Assembly: GCA_001657325.1 (NCBI GenBank)
Contig: LWRO01000005.1
Span: 124,001-188,000 of the forward strand
Length of the DNA: 64,000 nucleotides
DNA from: Geitlerinema sp. BBD 1991-9
GTDB lineage: Bacteria; Cyanobacteriota; Cyanobacteriia; Cyanobacteriales; Geitlerinemataceae
Direction: 5' to 3'
In this document: piece by piece, positions 16,795 to 25,921 of the stretch
Position numbering within the stretch: position 1 is the first letter of the stretch
How the letters are laid out: each line of letters begins with the position of its first letter
Translations under genes and position numbers: made by a program
The notes under the pieces: generated by a model
What the model was told of the DNA's origin: nothing
Databases searched by the model: none
Seen by the model: only the letters and a program-made list of their open reading frames with translations

Positions 16795-18924
16795 TTAAAC
16801 GCTCACGATATAAGCCGAATCCACCGCCGCGAGATCCCATTTGCCCGCCTCCAGCAATGCCTGATACACCATCGCCACCACTTCAGCGCGAGTTGCATCT
16901 TCATTAGGACGAAGGCGGTTGAGATCGGGATGGTTGACGACAAACTGTTTCTGCGTTGCCGTGGCCAGTGCCGGACGCGCCCAAGTGGGAATCTCGTCTC
17001 GATCGTGATACTGATTTAACAGCACCTCCGATCCCCCCGACAAATCTTGTCCGTTGACCAGTGACAACAGCAGTTGAAGCCGCTGTACGTTCAAGCCCGG
17101 TCCGAAAGTCGTTTCCGAAAATCCCGTCAAAAACCCACCCTGATAGGTTTTTTGAATTGCATCGTAAGCCCAAAAACCACGGGGTACGTCTTGAAACGTC
17201 ACAGCCGGACGTTTCGGGCGCGGGTCGAAAGCCACCGCCAAAATCGCCGCGTACTGGGCGCGAGTCATCTTAATATCGGGGCGGAACGTGCCATCCGAAA
17301 ATCCGTTGACGAGACCTTTACCCGCCAAGCCGAGGATAAAATCTTTCGCCCAGTGATTTTGAATATCCGAAAAGGCTGGAGGTGGCGTCGCTGTGGGCTT
17401 GATGACATAGGGAGAATCGATAGCCGGTAGACTCCCTTCGCTGACCAACGCTTGATAGACCATAACCGCCACTTCTGCCCGAGTCGCCTCTCGCTGGGGA
17501 TTGAGTTGGCGCACGTCGGGATAGCTGACGACAATCTCCGATTCCGTCGTGTTGGCCACCGCACTAGCTGCCCAAGGTGCGACTTGTGCGCCGTCGCGGA
17601 AAAATGAGAGGGTGTTGAGATTACCACCGCTCAGCTCTAAACCGCTGTTGAGGGCGAGAAGAACTTGCAGGCGCGTAACGTTTTGTCCCGGTCGGAAGGT
17701 ATTGTTGGGAAAGCCCGTGATAAAGCCCATACGGGTGGCTTCCGCGATAGCGTTGTACCCCCAAAAGTCGGGGGGAACATCGAGAAAGGTTTTCGCATCG
17801 TATTTGAGCGATCGATCGAAGGCTTTGGCAATCAACGCCGCAAACCCCGCTCGTGTAATGGGGGAATTGGGTTTGAACGTTCCATCACCGACCCCACTCA
17901 CGAGTTTTCGATCGAATAAAGCCTGAATAAACGGTTCTGCCCAGTGTCCGTCAATATCCGTCAGATCGGTGGGTGCAGGGGTAGGTGTCGGCGTTGGGGT
18001 GGGCGTCGGCGTTGGAATGGGTGTTGGTGTTGGAGTGGGTGTAGGAACGGGAACCCCTCCATCAACTGCCACAAAATCGATCGACCCCTCGACTTTCGTC
18101 GGATTGAGTTGGTTTCCTGCCGAGATAAATGTCGAAGACGTTGCATTTTGCAGGTCTTTGCGCCCGTTTTCTCGGAGTACGTTTCCACCGGGATCTTGGG
18201 CTTTCCCGAGATCGGGAAGCGCTGAGGAAATAGCCGACAGCCCGTAATCCGTGTTTTTCTCAATCACATTACCCCGTAAAACCGGGCGAGCGCTGTGGGT
18301 GAGAAGAATACCGATGCGGTTTTCGAGAACGTTATTGTTCGCGATCAGCGGTGTAGACGTATCCCCGATCGAAATGCCACTGCCCGTGTTCTGACAGATA
18401 TTATTGCGAATTTCGCCCTTCGCTTCCCCGAGAAACCAGATTCCGTAAGAATCGTTTTGAATAAAGACGTTATTTTCGACGATAGGCTTTGCCGTTCCCG
18501 AAGCACGGATGCCTTCGCGCTTACACCGTGTAAAGGTACAGCTTGCTACGGTGGGGTTCGCTGCTTGAACCCAAACACCCGTTCCGCGTACTTCCGCGTT
18601 GGTGACGGTCACACCTCGAAGTTCGGCATCGCCCTCGAGCCAAAGTGCGATCGGTTGCAGCCCAGCATTCGTTTTTACCGTACCACTCCCTGAAACGAGG
18701 ATGTCTTTTCCTTTATTATTTTCGTTGCCCACGAGGATCGTCCCGGTGGGAACCGTTAAGGGAAAAGCTTCTCCGCTACTGTCACTGTAAGTTCCCGGCG
18801 AGAGTTGAATCGTCGTTCCCGATGTCGCTTGTTCGAGGGCGTGTCGAATTGTTTTAAAAGGTTGCGAGGCGCTCCCGTCGGCAGCGTCGTTTCCAGTATT
18901 GGGGTTGACGTAGAGAGTTGTCAT
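16795..18924 (-). CDS. DUF1565 beta-helix protein with SLH domains
   Basis: This 709-residue protein begins with a DUF1565 segment (YVNPNTGNDAADG, PFKTIRHAL) that runs into a right-handed beta-helix of short repeats (about 1-280). A Pro-Thr/Pro-Ile linker of about 35 residues follows (about 293-325). The C-terminal part holds about four SLH domains (motifs such as DIDGHWAEPFIQAL, FKPNSPITRAGFAALI, FRPDIKMTRAQYAAIL). SLH domains usually anchor proteins to the cell wall. No classical signal peptide is visible at the N-terminus, which is odd for a wall protein. It is a single gene on the minus strand, divergent from the K+ channel gene. Confidence 0.88.
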   Translation of the reverse strand: MTTLYVNPNTGNDAADGSASQPFKTIRHALEQATSGTTIQLSPGTYSDSSGEAFPLTVPTGTILVGNENNKGKDILVSGSGTVKTNAGLQPIALWLEGDAELRGVTVTNAEVRGTGVWVQAANPTVASCTFTRCKREGIRASGTAKPIVENNVFIQNDSYGIWFLGEAKGEIRNNICQNTGSGISIGDTSTPLIANNNVLENRIGILLTHSARPVLRGNVIEKNTDYGLSAISSALPDLGKAQDPGGNVLRENGRKDLQNATSSTFISAGNQLNPTKVEGSIDFVAVDGGVPVPTPTPTPTPIPTPTPTPTPTPTPAPTDLTDIDGHWAEPFIQALFDRKLVSGVGDGTFKPNSPITRAGFAALIAKAFDRSLKYDAKTFLDVPPDFWGYNAIAEATRMGFITGFPNNTFRPGQNVTRLQVLLALNSGLELSGGNLNTLSFFRDGAQVAPWAASAVANTTESEIVVSYPDVRQLNPQREATRAEVAVMVYQALVSEGSLPAIDSPYVIKPTATPPPAFSDIQNHWAKDFILGLAGKGLVNGFSDGTFRPDIKMTRAQYAAILAVAFDPRPKRPAVTFQDVPRGFWAYDAIQKTYQGGFLTGFSETTFGPGLNVQRLQLLLSLVNGQDLSGGSEVLLNQYHDRDEIPTWARPALATATQKQFVVNHPDLNRLRPNEDATRAEVVAMVYQALLEAGKWDLAAVDSAYIVSV

Positions 18925-19128
18925 AAGTGTTGTTTGGTTGTGGATTGAGAACTCGCGTCACCGTCCGTCGCGATCTGACGGGGCGACTCGATCGACTAAG
19001 TTTCAGTCTAGGATCGAGATCGCCTATCTCGGCTGAATATTTTGCGTGTTTTAATGAAACCGGAGTTTCACCGGGATTCCATCGGCTAGACGTTTCGATC
19101 GACCTCAACGTTTCCCCTCCAGTCAGCG

Positions 19129-19995
19129 ATGAATATTCGGGAAAAACTAACGTTTTATCTTGACGATTTAGAAACCCCGCTCGGACAAGCGATTAATTTG
19201 ACCATCGCGTTGTTGATTTTAGTGTCCTCGGGGATTTTTGTCGCCGAAACCTACGCACTTCCCGCCCGAGTCTTTCGAGAGCTGGAAATCTTAGACACGT
19301 CGATTTTGATTATTTTCTGTTTAGAATATGGTTTGAGATTTTGGATCGCAGATCGAAAAATAAAATTCCTGTTCAGTCTCCTTTCTTTAATCGATCTTCT
19401 CGTTATTTTGCCTTTTTTTCTCAGCATCGATAGTCGCAGTTTTTTGCTAACGTTTCGATGGTTCCGAATGTTGCGAATGGTTCGGTTTTTAAATATTCGA
19501 TTTTTAGGATCTCGTGTTGAGGGAGCAGATCGATTTATTTTACTCCGAATCTTTTTTACGTTGTTTATTATTATTTTTGTCTTTTCTGGATTGATTTATC
19601 AAGTCGAACATCCGACTAATCCGGACATTTTTAATACTTTTTTAGATGCTGTCTATTTCGCCATCGTAACCATGACAACGGTAGGTTTCGGTGACGTTAT
19701 TCCTTTTTCCGAAGCCGGGCGACTCCTGACGATTCTCATGATTCTGACTGGAGTTGCGTTAATTCCCTGGCAAGTCAGCGAGCTGGTCGAACAACTCGTC
19801 AAAGCGGGCGATCGAGTCGAACGGGCTTGTGTGTCTTGTCAGTGGCCCGTCCACGATGCCAACGCGAAATTTTGCAAAATGTGTGGAGCGAAACTTCCGA
19901 GCGAGCCTCATGCTGAGAAGGGTAAGGCAGACAACGGAGACCGAGAAGACATTGGAAAAAGATTCGTCAATACGATCGACCGTTCCAATGGCTAA
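19129..19995 (+). CDS. Voltage-gated-type potassium channel with C-terminal zinc ribbon
   Basis: This 288-residue channel has six membrane segments. S4 carries spaced arginines (FRWFRMLRMVRFLNIRF), and the pore loop has the K+ selectivity filter in MTTVGFGD. After S6 comes a short helix and a zinc-ribbon-like module (CVSCQWP, then CKMCGAKL), then a charged tail. The ribbon is not part of ordinary Kv channels and may mediate assembly or sensing. It is cytoplasmic-membrane located. It converges with purD about 60 bp downstream. Confidence 0.88.
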   Translation: MNIREKLTFYLDDLETPLGQAINLTIALLILVSSGIFVAETYALPARVFRELEILDTSILIIFCLEYGLRFWIADRKIKFLFSLLSLIDLLVILPFFLSIDSRSFLLTFRWFRMLRMVRFLNIRFLGSRVEGADRFILLRIFFTLFIIIFVFSGLIYQVEHPTNPDIFNTFLDAVYFAIVTMTTVGFGDVIPFSEAGRLLTILMILTGVALIPWQVSELVEQLVKAGDRVERACVSCQWPVHDANAKFCKMCGAKLPSEPHAEKGKADNGDREDIGKRFVNTIDRSNG

Positions 19996-20053
19996 GGTCT
20001 CGATCGAGCAAGTTTTCCGTGTCCCCCCGAACACCCTTCACGCTTCACCCTAT

Positions 20054-21331
20054 CTAACGAATGCGATAGCCGATATCCCGTCGGTAATAGCATTCCTCAA
20101 AGGTAATTCTCTCCACGGCTGCGTAAGATTTCGCGATGGCATCTTCAAACGTTTCACCAACCGCTGTAACCCCCAACACGCGGCCGCCGCTGGTGACGAT
20201 CTGCTGCTGTTTGAGTTGTGTACCGGCGTGAAAGACCACAGCCTCAGCTTCTTCGGCCTCGTTAATCCCGCTGATGAGTTTGCCTTTTTCGTAAGTTCCC
20301 GGATATCCCCCCGAGGCCATGACAACACACACCGCCGCCCCACTTTTCCACTCGATCGGGGGCATTTGTGCGAGTCGTCCTTCAATACAAGCCAGCATCA
20401 ACATCTCCAAAGGCGTTTCCAATAGAGGTAGAACCGCCTGAGTTTCCGGATCGCCGAAGCGACAGTTAAATTCTAGGACTTTCGGCTCGCCCTCGGGCGT
20501 CACCATCAGCCCCGCATATAGCACGCCGCGATAGTCGATTCCCCGCTGGCGCAGCGTCGCGAGCGTCGGTTCGAGGATTTCTCGTTGCACTCGCTGCATC
20601 TGTTCGGCCGACAAAACTGGGGTGGGTGCATAAGCCCCCATACCTCCCGTATTCAGCCCCGTGTCTCCTTCTCCAATGGGCTTGTGATCCTGGGCCGGTA
20701 ACAAAGGAACGATCGTCTGGCCGTCTGTCAGTGCCAGAACTGAAACTTCCTGTCCTTTGAGAAATTCTTCCACGACGATCGTCTGTCCGGCCTCGCCGAA
20801 CTGTCCTTGTGCGATCGCGTCGATGGCCGTCTGGGCTTCTTCGATCGTTTGAGCGACAACGACCCCTTTTCCAGCTGCTAGCCCGTCCGCCTTCACGACG
20901 ATGGGCGCACCCACTTCTGCAGCATACGCTTTGGCTTCGTCCCGTTGAGATCGATCGAACGTTGCTGCTTGTGCCGTGGGAATTCCCGCTTCCTGCATCA
21001 AGGCTTTTGCCCAAGCCTTACTCGATTCGATTTGCGCGCCCGCTTTCGTCGGTCCGAATACGGGGATATCTTGTGCCTGCAATGCATCTGTAATTCCGAG
21101 CGCTAACGGTAGCTCCGGACCGACGACCACAAACGCCACGCCCTGCACGAGGGCAAATCGTGCGATGCCATCAAAATCGTCCACTGACATCGCTAAGTTT
21201 TGGCAGTTCGGCATTGTTGCCGTTCCGCCGTTTCCAGGTACGCAAAACACCTTCGTCACCTTTTCCGATTGAAGGAGTTTCCACATCAATGCGTGTTCGC
21301 GCCCACCATTACCGACGACTAAAACTTTCAC
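20054..21331 (-). CDS. purD: Phosphoribosylamine-glycine ligase
   Basis: PurD makes glycinamide ribonucleotide in the second step of purine synthesis. The N-terminal domain opens with MKVLVVGNGGREHAL. The ATP-grasp core has ADGLAAGKGVVVA, VVEEFLKGQEVS and EFNCRFGDPETQ. Length (425) is normal for the family. It stands alone, divergent from psbQ and convergent with the K+ channel gene. Nothing is unusual. Confidence 0.97.
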   Translation of the reverse strand: MKVLVVGNGGREHALMWKLLQSEKVTKVFCVPGNGGTATMPNCQNLAMSVDDFDGIARFALVQGVAFVVVGPELPLALGITDALQAQDIPVFGPTKAGAQIESSKAWAKALMQEAGIPTAQAATFDRSQRDEAKAYAAEVGAPIVVKADGLAAGKGVVVAQTIEEAQTAIDAIAQGQFGEAGQTIVVEEFLKGQEVSVLALTDGQTIVPLLPAQDHKPIGEGDTGLNTGGMGAYAPTPVLSAEQMQRVQREILEPTLATLRQRGIDYRGVLYAGLMVTPEGEPKVLEFNCRFGDPETQAVLPLLETPLEMLMLACIEGRLAQMPPIEWKSGAAVCVVMASGGYPGTYEKGKLISGINEAEEAEAVVFHAGTQLKQQQIVTSGGRVLGVTAVGETFEDAIAKSYAAVERITFEECYYRRDIGYRIR

Positions 21332-21558
21332 AAAGACCTCCTAGCTTCACACGCGACTGCCAGAAGGTATTCCATCACCAATCTGACTTTCAATTTGCAA
21401 CGGGTCTGAAAATACACCGCAGTCTATTATGCCACGGAAACCCCAATTACAGACGGTTGGCTGTTTTGGGAATGTTGGTCTCGACACTTCGGTTTCAAAT
21501 CGAACAGGAATAGCCGTATAAAATAACGATCGTGTTGTTAAAATTCATCACTCTATCT

Positions 21559-22020
21559 ATGTTCGTATCGCGATATCGTTCGGTTTTAGTCAGTGTCTTG
21601 GCATTGATGACAATTTTCCTCGCGAGCTGTGGCGATCGACCGACGGCTCAAGCACCGACCTATACGCCAGTAGCCCTCGAGCAGATTGAGTTCCACACTG
21701 CGAGGGTATCGGTTATGCGGGAGCGGATGAGCGAACTCGAAAGGTTGATTCAAGCCAAAGATTGGACGAACGTGGAAAACTTTATCCATGGTCCTCTCGG
21801 CACGTTGCGACAAGAAATTAGCTCGATTAACCGGAACTTGCTACCCGAAAGTCAACGACAAGGGCGCCAGATTGCCAGAGATCTATTCCGCGACTTAGAA
21901 GAAATTAGCTTGGCAGCGAAAGAACGATCCTTTGCCCAAATCGCCCAAAATTACCCAGAAAGTTTGGCAGACTTCGATGAGTTTTTGAGCTTGCTTCCGC
22001 AAGCCGAAACTGAGCGTTAA
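21559..22020 (+). CDS. psbQ: Photosystem II protein PsbQ (CyanoQ), lipoprotein
   Basis: CyanoQ stabilises the oxygen-evolving side of photosystem II in the thylakoid lumen. A signal peptide ends in LASC, so the mature protein is lipidated on that Cys. The mature domain is a four-helix bundle with the family motifs DWTNVENFIHGPLGTLR and ESLADFDEFLSLLP. ATG 21559 is chosen over GTG 21532 because it gives a standard signal peptide. A strong terminator follows and separates it from convergent hemL. Confidence 0.93.
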   Translation: MFVSRYRSVLVSVLALMTIFLASCGDRPTAQAPTYTPVALEQIEFHTARVSVMRERMSELERLIQAKDWTNVENFIHGPLGTLRQEISSINRNLLPESQRQGRQIARDLFRDLEEISLAAKERSFAQIAQNYPESLADFDEFLSLLPQAETER

Positions 22021-22055
22021 ACCTCAGGTTGTCAAATCTAAAACTCGTCAAATTT

Positions 22056-22098
22056 AAAAAGGCACTTCAGCATTTGAATGCTGGAGTGCCTTTTTTTT
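22056..22098. terminator. Bidirectional terminator between psbQ and hemL
   Basis: A near-perfect hairpin of 16 bp (22059-22074 with 22077-22092; one G-T mismatch) is followed by T8 on the plus strand and flanked by A residues that give a T-run on the minus strand. Confidence 0.9.
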
Positions 22099-22124
22099 GC
22101 CGAACGCCGTAACGAACGAATCGA

Positions 22125-23423
22125 TTATAGGGAAGCCAACACGTCGCGTGCAGCAGCAATGGTTCGATCGATATCTTCGTCGGTATGTGCCAACGACGTA
22201 AACCCAGCTTCAAACTGCGACGGTGCGAGATAGACACCGCATTCTAACATACCGCGATGGAATTTGCCAAACTTCGCTAGATCGGACTTTTTCGCATCGT
22301 CGTAGTTGTGAACGGGGCCTTCCGTGAAGAACATTCCGAACATCGCGCTCAGAGAACCGCCGCAGACCGTGTGACCGTTATCCCGGGCCGCTTTCAACAA
22401 CCCTTCCGAGAGCTTTTTCGTAATGGTCTCGAGTTGTTCGTAAGTTCCCGGTTTCTGCAGCAGTTCCAGCGTTTTAATCCCCGCTGTCATGGCTAGGGGA
22501 TTCCCGGAAAGGGTTCCCGCCTGGTACATCGGGCCCGCTGGTGCCACCATGGCCATGATGTCAGCCCGTCCGCCGTAAGCGCCAACGGGCAACCCACCCC
22601 CGATGATTTTACCCAAGGTCGTCAGGTCGGGGGTGATGCCGAATTTCTCTTGAACGCCGCCGTAGGCGATACGGAAGCCTGTCATGACCTCGTCGAATAC
22701 CAGTAAGGCTCCATATTCTTTAGTCAGTTCCCGTAACCCTTCGAGGAATCCGGCATCGGGGCGGATGAAACCGGAGTTCCCGACGATCGGCTCGAGGATG
22801 ACCCCCGCGATCGAGTCTGGATTGTCTTTAAACAGTGCCTTCACGGCTTCGAGGTCGTTGTAGGGGGCTGTGAGTGTGCCACCTGTGGCGGATTTCGGAA
22901 CGCCGGGAGAGTCGGGCAGTCCCAGAGTGGCAACACCGGAACCGGCTTTGACTAAGAAGCTGTCTGCGTGTCCGTGGTAGCAGCCTTCAAATTTGATGAT
23001 TTTTTCCCGTCCGGTGAACGCCCGCATCAACCGCAGCACACCCATGCAGGCTTCGGTTCCGGAGTTGACGAAACGCACCATTTCAATACTGGGTACGGCT
23101 TCGATGACCATTTCTGCCAGCACGTTTTCCAGATAGCAGGGCGCACCGAAACTCGTTCCTTTTTCGAGGGCTTCGTGTAGAGCGGAGATGACTTCAGGGT
23201 GTGCGTGTCCGCAGATAGACGGGCCCCAGGTGCCGACGTAATCGATGTATTGGTTGCCGTCCACATCCCAAACGTAAGCGCCCTGGACGCGATCGAATAC
23301 GATGGGCTGGCCGCCCACAGATTTGAACGCGCGAACGGGGGAACTCACACCACCGGGCATGAGCTTTTGAGCGGCGGCAAAAATTTCTTCCGATCGAGTC
23401 GTTTTTAGCGGTGTAGAAACCAA
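22125..23423 (-). CDS. hemL: Glutamate-1-semialdehyde 2,1-aminomutase
   Basis: HemL converts glutamate-1-semialdehyde to 5-aminolevulinate, the entry to chlorophyll, heme and bilins. Motifs include [37 protein letters not shown] and the PLP-Lys segment [14 protein letters not shown]. The start is TTG 23423: AAGGAG lies 6 nt upstream (23430-23435), and it gives 432 residues, the normal family length. A longer frame from 23450 would translate the Shine-Dalgarno. It is a single gene. Confidence 0.96.
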   Translation of the reverse strand: MVSTPLKTTRSEEIFAAAQKLMPGGVSSPVRAFKSVGGQPIVFDRVQGAYVWDVDGNQYIDYVGTWGPSICGHAHPEVISALHEALEKGTSFGAPCYLENVLAEMVIEAVPSIEMVRFVNSGTEACMGVLRLMRAFTGREKIIKFEGCYHGHADSFLVKAGSGVATLGLPDSPGVPKSATGGTLTAPYNDLEAVKALFKDNPDSIAGVILEPIVGNSGFIRPDAGFLEGLRELTKEYGALLVFDEVMTGFRIAYGGVQEKFGITPDLTTLGKIIGGGLPVGAYGGRADIMAMVAPAGPMYQAGTLSGNPLAMTAGIKTLELLQKPGTYEQLETITKKLSEGLLKAARDNGHTVCGGSLSAMFGMFFTEGPVHNYDDAKKSDLAKFGKFHRGMLECGVYLAPSQFEAGFTSLAHTDEDIDRTIAAARDVLASL

Positions 23424-23531
23424 AATACACTCCTTATTTGTACGATACAATCTTGAAATGCGATCGTGTTTTGTTTAACTCAGAACTACTATATTAAGGG
23501 AAATGGCGTGTCAGTTTGTCCATCTTTGTGG

Positions 23532-23561
23532 GTTTACATTCTGTAAATGCAGAATGTAAAC
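23532..23561. promoter_or_regulatory. Perfect 12-bp inverted repeat upstream of the decayed gene
   Basis: GTTTACATTCTG (23532-23543) and CAGAATGTAAAC (23550-23561) are perfect complements around a 6-nt loop. It lies between hemL (leftward) and the pseudogene (rightward). No T-run follows, so an operator or a small hairpin is more likely than a terminator. Confidence 0.45.
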
Positions 23562-23618
23562 GATCGAGCGCTATCTCATTGCACTGCCCGACTGCGTTCT
23601 CGGATTTTCGACGCTTCG

Positions 23619-24626
23619 ATGCGAGTTTTATTAACGATTCCACACTTTTTCAATGCTGAAGCTTCGGGAGAACACGGTTCGCTGCGCCTCAATCCGCAAC
23701 CGCGAATTGAGGCGTTGGCGACTTGCCTTCGATCGCTTCACGCCACCTTCGGTTCGTCGCAATTCTACTACAGTCACGACGAGGACAACGATCGATTAGT
23801 CCAAAACTCGCCAACGAAGCGACACGAGTACATCTCGACATCGTCGTTTGCACGATAGGATCGTTTCACGTCCTCGATCGATTGTCCGTCAATAATCAAT
23901 ACGACCATCACCCATCTGTATCTCTTGACAATCCGTACTTTTTGGGAGCAGCCTGTCACACGATCTTGCAAAAAAAGGGACTGTTGGAATTGCGGTGGTA
24001 TTTGATTGCATATGATACCCAAATCCTTGTCGGGCGGGGGCGCATTCAGACCAAAAAAATTTAGGGCGTTACGATTATTACAGCTATCTCGAAGACGATC
24101 TGGTTATTCGAGAGACCTATTTTTTTAATAAATTGATTTAGTTTAACCGACAGATTGGCGACGATGCTGTGCTGCAACCCAATCGGTTTGAGATTTCTCA
24201 AGCAGAGTCTCAAGACAGCCCGATTCGGAAAGTGTATGTCGATCCAGAATTTGAAAGTATTTTGAGCAAAGATCGAGATTTTACTCACTATTTTCAAGAT
24301 CGCGCCTCGATTGAAGGCCGTTTGCTCGGTCGCCCCATTCGTTTCAATCGCGCCCGCTATCCTTATTCGAGTTGCTTTTTTCTAACCAACGCTCAAATAA
24401 AAAAATGGAGCTAACAACCCTATTGTTTGGATTTTTTTGAGAAGGGTTATCGGCTCTCTAGGATTCTGCGCAATGGAAAGTTTTATGAGAACGTTTAGAG
24501 TGTATAAATCAGTATTTTTGAATGCGAATTTTTTTGGAGATTCAGCATTGTGTTGATGTGTTGATGTGGCGTTGGGATCGTTCTCGAAGTTTTGTTTATC
24601 GTTCCAAAGAAAAGACAGTCGAGTGA
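23619..24626 (+). pseudogene. Decayed glycosyltransferase-like gene (cyanobacterial MRVLxxIPHFF family)
   Basis: The pieces of one protein are scattered over three frames. The start MRVLLTIPHFFNAEASGEHG and DPQPR-like segment are in the frame of 23619. The frame changes near 23780 (LDIVVCTIGSFHVL). From 24061 a third frame reads YDYYSYLEDDLVIRE, then a TAG at 24139-24141 replaces a probable Trp, and the reading resumes with LQPNRFEIS to a TAA at 24412. Remnants of the C-terminus continue: MRTFRVYKSVFLNANF near 24487, then LEIQH in another frame. At least three frameshifts and two stops make it non-functional. From memory, intact members are annotated variously as calcium-binding or glycosyltransferase-like. 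Confidence 0.8.
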
Positions 24627-24786
24627 AACAATCGAGATCGAAGAAGAAACCAGGCTTAAGGGTGTACCTCATTCGCTGAATATCACTGTGACGACCGGAG
24701 AATCTTTTAACCTTCAACAAGTTGCAAACCCTAAAACCGTTAAAATAAAATCGTTGTCTTAACGGGTTCGATCGATCGAAACGTCT

Positions 24787-25425
24787 ATGCAAACGAGCTC
24801 CCCACAGTCCGAAACGCCGATTGTCCTTCCCAGCACTGCTCGCACTGCCTCGGTTCGCCGTGTCACGGGAGAAACGGACGTACAAGTGACACTCAACCTC
24901 GACGGAACGGGTCAATGTCACGCCGATACGGGAATCCCTTTCCTCAACCACATGTTGCACCAGATTTCGTCCCACGGACTCATCGATTTAGACGTCAAAG
25001 CTGAAGGGGATTGGGAAATCGACGATCACCACACGAACGAAGATGTGGGAATTACGTTAGGACAAGCGTTAACTCAAGCGTTACACGATCGAAAAGGGAT
25101 CGTGCGTTTCGGACATTTTATCGCCCCGCTCGATGAAGCGTTAGTGCAAGTGGCGTTAGACTTTTCCGGCCGTCCTCACCTCAGCTACGGATTGGACATC
25201 CCCACCGAACGGGTGGGAACCTACGATACGCAATTGGTGCGCGAGTTCTTCGTCGCCATTGTCAACCACGCACAAATGACGCTTCACATTCGGCAACTCG
25301 ACGGCATCAATTCCCATCACATTATCGAGGCGACGTTTAAGGCGTTCGCGAGATCGACGCGCATGGCGGTTGAAGCCGATCCCCGACGTGCTGGGACGAT
25401 TCCCAGTTCCAAAGGGGTTTTGTAA
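24787..25425 (+). CDS. hisB: Imidazoleglycerol-phosphate dehydratase
   Basis: HisB dehydrates imidazole glycerol phosphate in histidine synthesis. The two half-domains each carry the metal-binding motif: [14 protein letters not shown] and [14 protein letters not shown]. The terminus [14 protein letters not shown] is a family hallmark. The N-terminal 20 residues are a variable extension. At 212 residues it is the monofunctional form without the phosphatase domain. No other his gene is adjacent. Confidence 0.97.
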   Translation: MQTSSPQSETPIVLPSTARTASVRRVTGETDVQVTLNLDGTGQCHADTGIPFLNHMLHQISSHGLIDLDVKAEGDWEIDDHHTNEDVGITLGQALTQALHDRKGIVRFGHFIAPLDEALVQVALDFSGRPHLSYGLDIPTERVGTYDTQLVREFFVAIVNHAQMTLHIRQLDGINSHHIIEATFKAFARSTRMAVEADPRRAGTIPSSKGVL

Positions 25426-25557
25426 CGAAGGTTTGAGTCGGCGTCGGACATTCTGTTAAGGTTCTTTGCGATCGAGTGAGCGCTAGAAGTTATCGTGGTA
25501 ACTTTCTCCAAAGATTAGCCTTTAGCCTAAAGATGCCAAGTTTGGCAGGAGAACACT

Positions 25558-25767
25558 TTGAACGCCCAAGATTCCCGACTCGAACAATCCGCTTCACGTG
25601 AAGATATCCGCGATTACGTCGCTCACCTTCAATTTCACATGACGTTACAAGCACGGAATCTCGTTCCCAACCTCGCTCGTACCGAGGGTAGTCGCGAACA
25701 ACTCCTCCATCAGACCCAGGCTGAATTTGAGAAGCTGGTGTCCCGGCAGGATCTTGAAAGTCTCTAA
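25558..25767 (+). CDS. Small conserved-looking protein, unknown function
   Basis: This 69-residue soluble protein starts at TTG 25558, supported by AGGAG at 25547-25551 with 6-nt spacing. It is probably helical (EDIRDYVAHLQFHMTLQARNL). No family is recognised. It lies between hisB and hflX and is followed by a strong terminator, so it is likely its own transcription unit or the tail of the hisB one. Confidence 0.6.
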   Translation: MNAQDSRLEQSASREDIRDYVAHLQFHMTLQARNLVPNLARTEGSREQLLHQTQAEFEKLVSRQDLESL

Positions 25768-25805
25768 TGTGTCTTTCCCCTCCATCAGAATTTACTCATT
25801 TCTTC

Positions 25806-25845
25806 AAGCGCGATATTGTTCCTCACAGAACGGTATCGCGCTTTT
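25806..25845 (+). terminator. Terminator after the small protein gene
   Basis: AAGCGCGATATTGTTC (25806-25821) pairs with GAACGGTATCGCGCTT (25828-25843), a 16-bp stem with two G-T pairs, and T residues follow. Confidence 0.85.
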
Positions 25846-25921
25846 AGTGTTAAGAACCCATTAAGAAAATCCGTCGTTTTCACTTGAGATCCGCGATCGA
25901 ACCGTTAGAATAAACCTACTC

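Noticed and set aside
24169-24414. Separate 81-residue gene
   Set aside because: It is the in-frame continuation of the decayed glycosyltransferase-like protein after a TAG, so it is part of that pseudogene.
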